Shown one piece after another: positions 8,139-16,103 of a DNA stretch of 64,000 nt (position 1 is the first letter of the stretch; each line of letters begins with the position of its first letter). Made by a program: the position numbers and the translations under genes. Below the pieces are notes generated by a model that did no database searches, was not told the origin of the DNA, and saw only the letters and a program-made list of their open reading frames with translations. The DNA is from Flavobacteriales bacterium UBA6057 (GTDB lineage: Bacteria; Bacteroidota; Bacteroidia; Flavobacteriales_G; Salibacteraceae). The stretch spans positions 211,613-275,612 of the forward strand of contig DIYJ01000009.1 of assembly GCA_002428995.1 (NCBI GenBank), in the 5' to 3' direction.

Positions 8139-11100
8139 TTAGTTTGTTGATACGTTTCCTGGATCGAGCACTGCAGGTTCACCCACAGTGGCTGATGTTG
8201 ATTTTTCACAGCCATTCGCATCGGTTACAGTCACTGTGTAAGTGGCTGCCCCAAGGCTGACAATGTCTTCAGTAGTTTCACTGTTCGACCATGAATAAGA
8301 GAAGTTGGCTTCTCCACCTGTCACGGTGAGGTCAACAGAGCCGTCCGTATCACCATTACACGTGGCGTCTGAAGCAACAGCGGATACACTGAGCAGGGTG
8401 CTCGCTTCGCTTACGTTGTCAGAGTCGGTGATGGTGCAGTTGTTGGCGTCTGTAACTGTTACAGCGTAGGTTCCCTGACCGAGCGCACTCAAATCCTCGG
8501 TGGTCGCGCTGTTGCTCCACATATAGGTGTAGGAAGTAGTTCCTCCCGAAACCGTTAAATCAACCGTTCCGTCATCATCTCCTGTACAGGTTACGTTGGT
8601 GCTGACCGTTGATGCGGATAGAGCAGTGGGCTGAGTCAACAGGATTGAAGTGGAATCAGTACAGCCATTTTGGTCTGTAACGGTTACAGAGTAGGTAGTG
8701 GCTCCGATGTTGTCTTCCACCGCGTTGGTTTCTCCCGTATTCCATGAATAGGTGTAGGGCGAAGTGCCTCCCGTTTCCGAAGCGGTCACCTCACCATCGG
8801 TGTCACCAAAACAGTCTAGGGTGCCGGTCACAGAGGCAGAGGCCACAAGTTCTGTTGGTTGAGTGAGTGTAGTGGAAGCAGAATCAGTACAACCGTTCTG
8901 ATCTGTCACAGTCACGGAGTAGGTAGTAGCTCCTATATTGTTTTCTACCGCGTTGGTTTCGCCTGTATTCCAGGAATACGTGTAAGGCGATGTGCCTCCC
9001 GTTTCTGAAGCAGTCACTTCCCCGTCTGTGTCACCAAAGCAATCCAGCGTACCTGTCACGGAAGCTGAGGCTACCAGTTGGGTAGGCTGGGAAAGGGCCA
9101 CAGAAGCTGAATCTGTACATCCGTTTTGGTCCGTCACGGTTACGGAATAGGTTGAGGCTCCGAGGTTGTCCTCTACTGCATTGGTTTCACTTGTGTTCCA
9201 GGAATAGGTAAAGGGAGATGTGCCGCCTGTTTCTGAAGCAGTTACCTCGCCATCCGTATCCCCGAAGCAATTGAGGGCATCGGTTACGGACGCAGAGGCT
9301 ACGAGTTGATCAGGTTGGGATAGTGCTACAGAAGCTGAGTCTGTACAACCGTTCTGATCGGTGACAGTCACGGAATAAGTAGTAGCCCCAATGTTGTTTT
9401 CTATGGCGTTGGTTTCGCCCGTATTCCAGGAATAGGTGTAGGGTGAAGTTCCTCCAGTTTCCGAAGCGGTTACTTCACCATCCGTATCTCCAAAGCAATC
9501 CAGTGTGCCAGTGACGGATGCAGAAGCAACCAACTGCGTGGGTTGGGTGAGTGCTATAGAAGCTGAATCTGTACAGCCGTTCTGATCTGTCACGGTTACA
9601 GAATAAGTGGTTGCGCCAATGTTGTTTTCTATGGCGTTGGTTTCACCCGTGTTCCATGAGTAGGTGTAAGGAGAAGTTCCTCCGGTTTCAGAAGCGGTGA
9701 CCTCACCATCCGTATCTCCGAAGCAATCCAGGGTTCCGGTGACTGAAGCTGAGGCTACCAGCTGAGTAGGCTGGGTGAGTGTTGTAGAAGCTGAATCTGT
9801 ACATCCATTCTGATCTGTCACGGTCACCGAATAAGTGGTTGCACCAATGTTGTTTTCGATCGCGTTGGTTTCGCCCGTGTTCCAAGAGTAGGTGTAAGGA
9901 GAAGTTCCTCCGGTCTCAGAGGCCGTAACCTCACCATCCGTATCTCCGAAGCAGTCCAAGGTTCCGGTGACTGAAGCTGAGGCTACCAACTGAGTAGGCT
10001 GGGTGAGTGGTACAGAAGCCGAATCCGTACATCCGTTTTGGTCTGTCACGGTTACGGAATAAGTAGTGGCTCCAAGGTTATTTTCAATCGCGTTGGTTTC
10101 GCCTGTATTCCAGCTGTACGTGAAGGGAGAAGTTCCGCCTGTCTCCGAAGCAGTCACCTCACCATCCGTATCACCAAAGCAACTGATCGCGCTTGACACC
10201 GAGGCAGAAGCCACGAGTTGATCGGGCTGTGTGAGTTCTACGGAGGCCGAATCCGTACAACCGTTCTGATCTGTTACAGTCACGGAGTAGGTAGTAGCTC
10301 CAATGTTGTTTTCTATGGCGTTGGTTTCGCCTGTATTCCAGGAGTAGGTGTAAGGTGAAGTACCTCCGGTTTCTGAGGCGGTAACCTCACCATCCGTATC
10401 TCCAAAACAATCCAGGGTTCCGGTCACGGAAGCTGAAGCAACGAGTTGCGTAGATTGAGTAAGTGTTGTGGAAGCTGAATCCGTGCAACCGTTTTGATCG
10501 GTCACAGTTACCGAATAGGTAGTAGCTCCAATGTTGTTTTCTATGGCGCTGGTTTCGCCCGTATTCCAGGAATAGGTGTAGGGAGACGTTCCTCCAGTTT
10601 CCGAGGCTGTTACCTCACCATCGGTATCTCCAAAACAATCCAGGGTTCCGGTCACAGAGGCCGAGGCTACTAGCTGCGTGGGTTGAGTAAGCGCCACCGA
10701 TGCTGAGTCCGTACATCCATTCTGGTCGGTAATGGTCACAGAGTAGGTGGTGGCTCCAAGGTTTGTCTCCGTTGCATTTGTTTCTCCGGTATTCCAGCTG
10801 TAGGTATACGGGGATGTTCCACCAGTTTCGGAAGCGGTCACTTGTCCGTCCGTGTCTCCAAAGCAATCAATGGAGCCTGTGACCGAAGCTGAAGCTACCA
10901 GCTGCGAAGGTTGAGTGAGCGCCACTGATGCTGAGTCCGTACATCCATTCTGATCTGTAATGGTAACAGAATAGGTGGTGGCTCCAAGGTTCGTCTCCGT
11001 AGCATCTGTCTCGCCCGTGTTCCAGTTGTAGGTGTAAGGGGAAGTTCCACCAGTTTCGGAAGCGGTTACTTGTCCGTCCGTGTCTCCAAAGCAATCAATA

Positions 11101-12392
11101 GAGCCTGTGACTGAGGCTGAAGACACCAGTTGAGCTGGTTGAGTGAGCGCTACCGAAGCAGAATCTGTACATCCGTTCTGATCTGTAATGGTTACAGAAT
11201 AGGTGGTCGCACCCAGATTTGTCTCTATAGCATTTGTTTCTCCGGTATTCCAGCTGTAGGTATATGGAGATGTTCCTCCCGTTTGTGAGGCGGTCACTTG
11301 CCCATCCGTGTCTCCGAAGCAATCGATGGGGGACAATACGGAGGCTGATGCCACGAGTGAGCTGGAAGGCTGTGTAATGGTAGCACTTGCCGTAGCAGTA
11401 CAGGCATTGTTGTCAGTTACGGTAACAGTATAGGTTGTTGCCGCCAATCCTGAGATCGAGTTCGTAGTGGATGAAGTATTGAGGGTACTCGAAAAATTAG
11501 ACCATTCATAATCATAATTAGCAGTTCCTCCGGAAGCTGTCACGGTCAATGCACCCGTAGACTCATTAAAGCAAGCCACATCCGTTTGGCTCGTAATAGA
11601 AGCAGACATAGAGCAAGTCGTACCACCTGTGAATGCTCTCACCCTCACATTGTCAAATACCGCTTCCTCCGCAGAATTTCCGATACAGACAATACGAACC
11701 GACATTTTCGTTGCCGTACCCGGCACTTCAAACGCAAAGGAATCCTCTTCCAGAATCACTCCCAGTTGATTTCCAGAAACATCCGCAGATCCGTTTAAAT
11801 CTGTATCCTCCGTCATATTGGTACTTCCGCCACCAGCTCCACCGTAGTAAGCCCCTACGATGGTGTAGGTTCCAGTCTCTACATTGGCAACGGTAGGCAA
11901 TCCACCTACCGAGTTTGCTCCCGTGGCTATATCTGAGTCAAAAGCCACCTGAATGAGGAAGTAATCAGCCGCCTCATACCGGCTATTCAATTCTATGCTC
12001 GCCCCCATTAAGAGAATCACACGCATTGAATCCCCCTGATAGGATGATACATCCAATGTTTTTGTCATGAAATATCCAGGCTCTCCCGTTCCCAACGGGT
12101 TGTCAGAGGCGTCCATATCCTCACCACCAAAAGCGTAATCGCCCTGCTGGCCAGAATAAGCCTGGAAGAAGTTTCTGCCCGAGGTAGTACCGGCAGGGTT
12201 TGGACCTGCAGCACTGGAATCAACATTCCATCGGGTCCAAACATCACCGCCACCATCGTTGAAAGTATTAGACCGGTAGTTAGTGCCATCTTGGCCCGGG
12301 CTCTCAAAATCCTCCGTGTAGAGAAGCTGGGCATTGGCAGCGAAGCCCAAAAACAGCAAGGAAAGGGCAAGGGTTAGTTTTTTGTCAAACAT
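8139..12392 (-). CDS. Giant SprB-repeat protein with jelly-roll head, no T9SS tail
   Basis: 1417 residues from the ATG at 12392 (MFDKKLTLAL), which gives a clean signal peptide ending ANAQ; an upstream in-frame ATG at 12461 would bury it. Residues about 22-260 form a jelly-roll-like domain with a C-terminal FDNVRVRAF strand typical of carbohydrate-binding/MAM-like folds. Next come a divergent repeat, twelve near-identical 76-residue SprB repeats (DCFGDTDG motif) and two more divergent repeats. The chain ends at LDPGNVSTN. No T9SS sorting domain is visible. It is the first gene of the run ending at the terminator near 2740, with a TACATTTG box upstream. Its N-terminus is a close paralogue of the gene at 1-2580. 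It is probably secreted and adhesive; how it is held at the surface is not evident. Confidence 0.88.
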   Translation of the reverse strand: MFDKKLTLALSLLFLGFAANAQLLYTEDFESPGQDGTNYRSNTFNDGGGDVWTRWNVDSSAAGPNPAGTTSGRNFFQAYSGQQGDYAFGGEDMDASDNPLGTGEPGYFMTKTLDVSSYQGDSMRVILLMGASIELNSRYEAADYFLIQVAFDSDIATGANSVGGLPTVANVETGTYTIVGAYYGGAGGGSTNMTEDTDLNGSADVSGNQLGVILEEDSFAFEVPGTATKMSVRIVCIGNSAEEAVFDNVRVRAFTGGTTCSMSASITSQTDVACFNESTGALTVTASGGTANYDYEWSNFSSTLNTSSTTNSISGLAATTYTVTVTDNNACTATASATITQPSSSLVASASVLSPIDCFGDTDGQVTASQTGGTSPYTYSWNTGETNAIETNLGATTYSVTITDQNGCTDSASVALTQPAQLVSSASVTGSIDCFGDTDGQVTASETGGTSPYTYNWNTGETDATETNLGATTYSVTITDQNGCTDSASVALTQPSQLVASASVTGSIDCFGDTDGQVTASETGGTSPYTYSWNTGETNATETNLGATTYSVTITDQNGCTDSASVALTQPTQLVASASVTGTLDCFGDTDGEVTASETGGTSPYTYSWNTGETSAIENNIGATTYSVTVTDQNGCTDSASTTLTQSTQLVASASVTGTLDCFGDTDGEVTASETGGTSPYTYSWNTGETNAIENNIGATTYSVTVTDQNGCTDSASVELTQPDQLVASASVSSAISCFGDTDGEVTASETGGTSPFTYSWNTGETNAIENNLGATTYSVTVTDQNGCTDSASVPLTQPTQLVASASVTGTLDCFGDTDGEVTASETGGTSPYTYSWNTGETNAIENNIGATTYSVTVTDQNGCTDSASTTLTQPTQLVASASVTGTLDCFGDTDGEVTASETGGTSPYTYSWNTGETNAIENNIGATTYSVTVTDQNGCTDSASIALTQPTQLVASASVTGTLDCFGDTDGEVTASETGGTSPYTYSWNTGETNAIENNIGATTYSVTVTDQNGCTDSASVALSQPDQLVASASVTDALNCFGDTDGEVTASETGGTSPFTYSWNTSETNAVEDNLGASTYSVTVTDQNGCTDSASVALSQPTQLVASASVTGTLDCFGDTDGEVTASETGGTSPYTYSWNTGETNAVENNIGATTYSVTVTDQNGCTDSASTTLTQPTELVASASVTGTLDCFGDTDGEVTASETGGTSPYTYSWNTGETNAVEDNIGATTYSVTVTDQNGCTDSTSILLTQPTALSASTVSTNVTCTGDDDGTVDLTVSGGTTSYTYMWSNSATTEDLSALGQGTYAVTVTDANNCTITDSDNVSEASTLLSVSAVASDATCNGDTDGSVDLTVTGGEANFSYSWSNSETTEDIVSLGAATYTVTVTDANGCEKSTSATVGEPAVLDPGNVSTN
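8626..11361 (-). repeat. Twelve tandem 228-bp SprB repeats
   Basis: Twelve 228-bp units coding for 76 residues each, beginning QLVASASV and containing CFGDTDG, GGTSPYTYSWNTGET and DQNGCTDSAS. The units have no lysine, arginine or histidine. Unit sequences form sub-types (GQVTAS early, GEVTAS later), which points to local duplication. Confidence 0.92.
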
Positions 12393-12773
12393 GACAGAAA
12401 GAAGGTTTTGGTATTGACATCGAAGGGTTGGTAGGTGTTGCAAATGTATCATCATAAGCATACGAAGAGGTGTATCTCCGTTAGAATCTGATTGTTTCCT
12501 GTTCCTGAATTGCCTCTTAGTATGGGAATCTTGTTCCGATTATAACATAGTGTTAATACAGCCGGGTTTACGAGCCTTCTTTAAAAAGGTTGTGCTTAAA
12601 TAGTGAGTCCTTTGGAAAATAGGCTTACCTGCACACGATCTTGTCAAAATCGCCACCATAAAGCAGATGAGTACATCTGTAGATAATGGGCAAAATGTAT
12701 CGTATGAAATGACCGCGTCCCCATGGAGGCGAAGGCGTAGGTCAATGAGGTTGAATAGGGGAGAATGATGTCC
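12393..12773. other. Intergenic region upstream of the SprB operon
   Basis: 381 bases without a convincing gene. It holds the TACATTTG box at 12441-12448 and a near copy with one extra T (TACATTTTG on the minus strand, 12695-12703). A short CAGATG/CATCTG hairpin (12664-12679) has no T-tract. No clear terminator is seen for the gene ending at 12774, so read-through into the SprB operon is possible. Confidence 0.5.
12441..12448 (-). promoter_or_regulatory. Putative -7 promoter box TACATTTG
   Basis: On the minus strand this reads GATACATTTG, matching TAnnTTTG, 48 bases before the ATG at 12392. No strong -33 TTG is seen at the expected spacing. The same octamer lies before the paralogue starting at 2580. 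Confidence 0.45.
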
Positions 12774-13910
12774 TTATCGGCACAAATAGCAGTTCAGCCA
12801 GCCAGTGACATCTTGATTCTTGCTGTTGGTGATTTCTTCGGCAATTTCGTTACCTCCACCTTCCAGCGGTTCCAGTTTGTGCGGGCGTTCTCCGTTAGAA
12901 TCATCTCTTCCTGTGCTGAAATAGAACTGCGGAGATTCGAAATGGCCTGATGGTCGCAGCGAAAGCAGGCCTCGGGGTGTAGCTAACGATTTTAGGTCAG
13001 CTGTAAATCCGGTTTGTGGCTTTTGGCTCAACACCCCCGATTCGATGCATCGAGCCGCGAAAAGCCCTGCTTCATAGCCCATCAGGCTGAAGAGGTTAGG
13101 GAGAATGCCGTGTTCTCCTTTGTAGGCATTCAGGAAACTGAGGTTGTCATTCGACTGAATAGCCTCGTCCCATGTGCAAAAGCCAGATACTTCAGGCATA
13201 TGCCGAGCTTCAGTTTCGCTGGCAAACACTGCGGTGGCATTGCCGTAGATGGGAATCTCTCTAATCTCAGATTCAGGATAGTGTTCAAGTAATGTTTGAG
13301 AGCTGGGAAGGCTGAGATTGGAGTGCACACAATCTGCACCTGATTCCTTCACTTTTTTCGCCAGATCCACAACATCTTCTCGGGTCCAGTCCTGCTCAGG
13401 TATTTTGTATCCCATTACTTCTCCTCCGCCAGCTGCAAGTCCAAGCTGAAAGGCATGGCTGATTTGATATCCAGAATCGTAGAAGGAGCTCGCCATCAAT
13501 ACTTTCTTTCCCTGAGACCCTAGTCGCTTCCCGAGTTGCCAGGCTGACTCCCAAAGTTGGAAGGTGTTTACCAGTGTAAAGGGATTGTCCTTGATGGGGG
13601 TGTAGAGGTTCGCACCAAGCCCTGTGAGATAGAGGAGTTTGCGGTTTGCTTTGGATTGTGCCATCACTGCTTCCTGGGCGTGATGACCTATATCCGCAAT
13701 CACGAGGTTCACCCGATCTTGTACCAAGAGCTTTTGAAGCTTTTCGAGAATGACTTCTTGTTTGCCTCCATTTCCAATGGTTTCGAAATAGACCTGCGGC
13801 CGCTTTTCATCGGGGAGAGCATCCAATGCCAGGTGCAGACCATCCGTAAAGCTGAGCGTCATCTCGGAGTAAACAACCGAGTTCGGAAGCAGGAGTCCAA
13901 TCTTATTCAT
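12774..13910 (-). CDS. Type I periplasmic-binding-fold protein lacking a signal peptide
   Basis: 378 residues. The fold resembles the Leu/Ile/Val-binding (Peripla_BP_6 / LivJ / AmiC) superfamily: it starts directly with the first beta strand (MNKIGLLLPNS) and continues with DGLHLALDALPDE, a VNLVIADIG strand, and LNAYKGEHG. There is no signal peptide, so a cytoplasmic ligand sensor (as AmiC is for the amidase operon) is more likely than a transport protein, and no ABC permease or ATPase gene is nearby. After residue about 345 comes a low-complexity linker and an unusual last stretch, GWLNCYLCR, with a C-x-x-C pair right at the end. The gene follows the terminator of the collar trio. The ligand and function are unknown; the fold assignment is moderately sure. 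Confidence 0.75.
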   Translation of the reverse strand: MNKIGLLLPNSVVYSEMTLSFTDGLHLALDALPDEKRPQVYFETIGNGGKQEVILEKLQKLLVQDRVNLVIADIGHHAQEAVMAQSKANRKLLYLTGLGANLYTPIKDNPFTLVNTFQLWESAWQLGKRLGSQGKKVLMASSFYDSGYQISHAFQLGLAAGGGEVMGYKIPEQDWTREDVVDLAKKVKESGADCVHSNLSLPSSQTLLEHYPESEIREIPIYGNATAVFASETEARHMPEVSGFCTWDEAIQSNDNLSFLNAYKGEHGILPNLFSLMGYEAGLFAARCIESGVLSQKPQTGFTADLKSLATPRGLLSLRPSGHFESPQFYFSTGRDDSNGERPHKLEPLEGGGNEIAEEITNSKNQDVTGWLNCYLCR

Positions 13911-13965
13911 ATCGAGCGTAGGGTTTTCAGGCGCGAAAAAAGTAAATAGTCGAAATCTTCAGAAT

Positions 13966-14007
13966 AAAAAAACCGACTTCCTGTATCTGAAAGAACAGGA
14001 AGTCGGT
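13966..14007 (-). terminator. Rho-independent terminator after the collar trio
   Basis: A 13-bp perfect stem (13972-13984 with 13995-14007) encloses a 10-base loop, and on the minus strand is followed by seven T (13966-13972). It lies 21 bases beyond the stop at 14029 and separates the three collar genes from the binding-protein-like gene. Confidence 0.9.
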
Positions 14008-14028
14008 CGGTAACTTGATCTACGATCA

Positions 14029-14595
14029 TTAGCTTCTTGAAGGGAACAATCCCTGCAAGGCAATGATGTAATTCAGCGATAAGTATGGTGCCATGTTGTT
14101 AATGGCACTGGAGTTTCCGGTATTCAACAGTGAGATTGATCCGGTAACATCTCCAGTTGCACCTGCGAGGTATCCATCCTCCTCATCGATGTAGTACTCA
14201 CCATTGGTGGCCTTGGCAAAGTAGTTTCCTCCAGGAGACGACTCTCCACCTTCATCTGCGCTTACCTCAATGGCGGCAACACCACTAAGTCGGTTGATCA
14301 CAACGTGAGTATGCGTTGCCAGTTGAGTGATGTTGAGATTGTTGACTTCAGTACCCAACTGTTGTCCAAGCTTTCGGTTGGTCAATCCTGGCCCATGACC
14401 GGGATGCATTGCTGCTCTTCCTCGAAGGTCTGGCAGGGCAAACGTTGTTCGCCCATCTCCACCGTAAGTAGTACCTAGAAGAGAAAATAGCGCGGAATTT
14501 TGAGAAATAGGAAGCAATTGCCCCTGGCAAAAAGCCCATCCACGCGGAGCGAAATTACCCGCGAAAAGGATGATTTGTGCTAAAAAAGGTTCCAT
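14029..14595 (-). CDS. Phage tail collar (MdpB-like) protein, third of trio
   Basis: 188 residues, beginning MEPFLAQIILFAGNFAPRGW, with the core collar motif GTTYGGDGRTTFALPDLRGR at about 40-60, the HTH motif near 95, and the conserved C-terminal YIIALQGLFPSRS. This is the full family length. Phage tail collar domains form trimeric knobs on tail fibres, but stand-alone proteins of this kind (COG4675, named after a microcystin-dependent protein) are widespread in bacteria and their role is unknown. There is no signal peptide. It is last in a run of three paralogues with gaps of 37 and 33 bases and is followed by a terminator. No phage structural genes are near. Confidence 0.85.
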   Translation of the reverse strand: MEPFLAQIILFAGNFAPRGWAFCQGQLLPISQNSALFSLLGTTYGGDGRTTFALPDLRGRAAMHPGHGPGLTNRKLGQQLGTEVNNLNITQLATHTHVVINRLSGVAAIEVSADEGGESSPGGNYFAKATNGEYYIDEEDGYLAGATGDVTGSISLLNTGNSSAINNMAPYLSLNYIIALQGLFPSRS

Positions 14596-14632
14596 GTATC
14601 TAGAGTTTTTTTAATCAATTGAATAAATGAGA

Positions 14633-15205
14633 TTAACTTCTTGAAGGATAGATACCTTGCAAGCATATAATGTAGTTCACACACGTGGAGGGCTGCATGA
14701 TGTCAATCGCTTGACTGTTCCCTGTATTGCTAAGGCTCGCAGTTCCGCCCACGATCGCTCCCACTCCGGCAAGGTGTTGCCCTGGGCTTGATTCGTCAAG
14801 GAATGATTCCGCAGAACTCTCAGCGAGGTAGTGACCTACAGGTGAAAGCTGATTGCCTGAACCTGAGTTCGTTTGCAAATCGAAGGTGGCAGATAGGTTA
14901 GAGTGATCTACCAGGTGAGTGTGCGATGCCATGTTCAGAACGTTCATGTTCATTTCTTCAACTCCGTAGCGAGCCCCTAGTCTTCTGGTAGTCAATCCAG
15001 GACCAGTGCCTGCATGCACGGCCAGTCGACCTCTTAGATCAGGGAGAGCAAAAGTCGATCGTCCATCACCTCCATAGGTGGTGCCGATGATCGAGAATAA
15101 GGCTGTGTTTGATGAAATTGCCATGAGCTGACCATCACACAATGCCCAGGCACGAGGTGCGAAGTTTCCTCCGAACATATATATCTGTCCAATAAATGGT
15201 TCCAT
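14633..15205 (-). CDS. Phage tail collar (MdpB-like) protein, second of trio
   Basis: 190 residues, with the same architecture as its neighbours: MEPFIGQIYMFGGNFAPRAW at the start, GTTYGGDGRSTFALPDLRGR in the collar core, SHTH near 95, and the C-terminal YIICLQGIYPSRS. It differs from the other two mainly in the central variable segment (about 100-150), which in this family is the likely exposed tip. It has no signal peptide or membrane segment. It is the middle gene of a three-gene unit on the minus strand. A structural fibre-like role is inferred from the domain only; no substrate or partner can be read from the sequence. Confidence 0.85.
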   Translation of the reverse strand: MEPFIGQIYMFGGNFAPRAWALCDGQLMAISSNTALFSIIGTTYGGDGRSTFALPDLRGRLAVHAGTGPGLTTRRLGARYGVEEMNMNVLNMASHTHLVDHSNLSATFDLQTNSGSGNQLSPVGHYLAESSAESFLDESSPGQHLAGVGAIVGGTASLSNTGNSQAIDIMQPSTCVNYIICLQGIYPSRS

Positions 15206-15238
15206 TCTATAAAATGTTTTGTGTCTTAATAAAGGGGG

Positions 15239-15820
15239 TTAGTTGCGTGAGGGGAAGATTCCAACCAGAGCGATGATGTAATGGACCGCTTCAGAAGGTT
15301 GAATGTTGTTGAAGTGTTGACTTCCACCTTGGTTGGCGACTTGAAGAGCTCCTGCCAAACCAGCTGCAGTTCCATTCAACTTAGCGCCTGCCGTTCCAGT
15401 AGTGGCAAAGAATGTATTGCCAGCAGCGGTTTGTGCGCCTACAAAATTCCCTACAGGGCTTGATTCGCCTGCCTCTTCGCTTGCTACAGCTACAAAAGGA
15501 GTAAAGCTGAGAGGAGTGATGTCAGCCGTGTGACTGTGTGACGGAAGTTGGTTTGCAGTCAGGATGTTGTACTCCGTTCCTGAGCGCTGGCCTAATGGTC
15601 GGTTGGAGAGGCCTGGTCCGTGGCCTTGGCCAATCGGAGTTCTTCCTCTTAAGTCGGGAAGGGCAAACGTTGTTCGTCCATCTCCACCATAGGTTGTGCC
15701 CAGGATCGAGAACAATGCCTGGTTTTGGTTGATGGACAAGAGCTGACCATCACAATACGCATAACCACGCGGTGCAAAATTGCCACCGAACATGGTTATA
15801 GATCCAATAAAGGGTTCCAT
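15239..15820 (-). CDS. Phage tail collar (MdpB-like) protein, first of trio
   Basis: 193 residues, starting MEPFIGSITMFGGNFAPRGY, with GTTYGGDGRTTFALPDLRGR, LPSHSHTAD, and the C-terminal YIIALVGIFPSRN. It is the first gene of the trio; its ATG is followed leftwards by the two paralogues with short gaps, so all three are probably one transcript. I did not find a convincing TAnnTTTG promoter in the 283-base divergent region to the AIM24-family gene. The three proteins share the same N- and C-terminal motifs and differ in the middle, which fits a heteromeric assembly of three related subunits, but this is inference. Confidence 0.85.
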   Translation of the reverse strand: MEPFIGSITMFGGNFAPRGYAYCDGQLLSINQNQALFSILGTTYGGDGRTTFALPDLRGRTPIGQGHGPGLSNRPLGQRSGTEYNILTANQLPSHSHTADITPLSFTPFVAVASEEAGESSPVGNFVGAQTAAGNTFFATTGTAGAKLNGTAAGLAGALQVANQGGSQHFNNIQPSEAVHYIIALVGIFPSRN

Positions 15821-16103
15821 AAAAATGGGTTTGAGGGTTGGTATGAATATTTATTCTGGCGCTGCACTCGGGAGAGTGAGCACACGCAAGGATAATACTT
15901 CTGATTAAAAAATAGTGTGCAAAAAATGCCTTTTTTGGCAATGGTTACGTGGTCAGGCAGTTAGCCTTTCAGTATGCTTGATTTTCAAAATAGAGCTTAA
16001 GTGGGTGAAACAATTTGCCGTTTAAATCGAGTTTTGTTCGCTTACCAAAAACATCTTCTGTGAGTGGATCATTCACACTTTCTTCGTGAGAAAGAACAAT
16101 GCA

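Noticed and set aside
436..11361. Regular direct repeats that could suggest a CRISPR array or satellite DNA
   Set aside because: The unit lengths (225 and 228 bp) are whole codons, the frame is open throughout on the minus strand and the units translate to SprB repeats; there are no short repeats with unique spacers.
1..12400. Several long plus-strand open frames opposite the SprB genes
   Set aside because: They recur with the repeat period, have no family resemblance and are antisense shadows of the repetitive coding sequence.
12664..12679. CAGATG/CATCTG hairpin as a terminator of the gene ending at 12774
   Set aside because: The stem is only 6 bp, it lies over 90 bases from the stop and no T-run follows.
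14029..15820. Prophage or tailocin remnant suggested by tail-collar domains
   Set aside because: No other phage structural, lysis, replication or integration genes are in the window, and stand-alone collar proteins are common in bacterial chromosomes.
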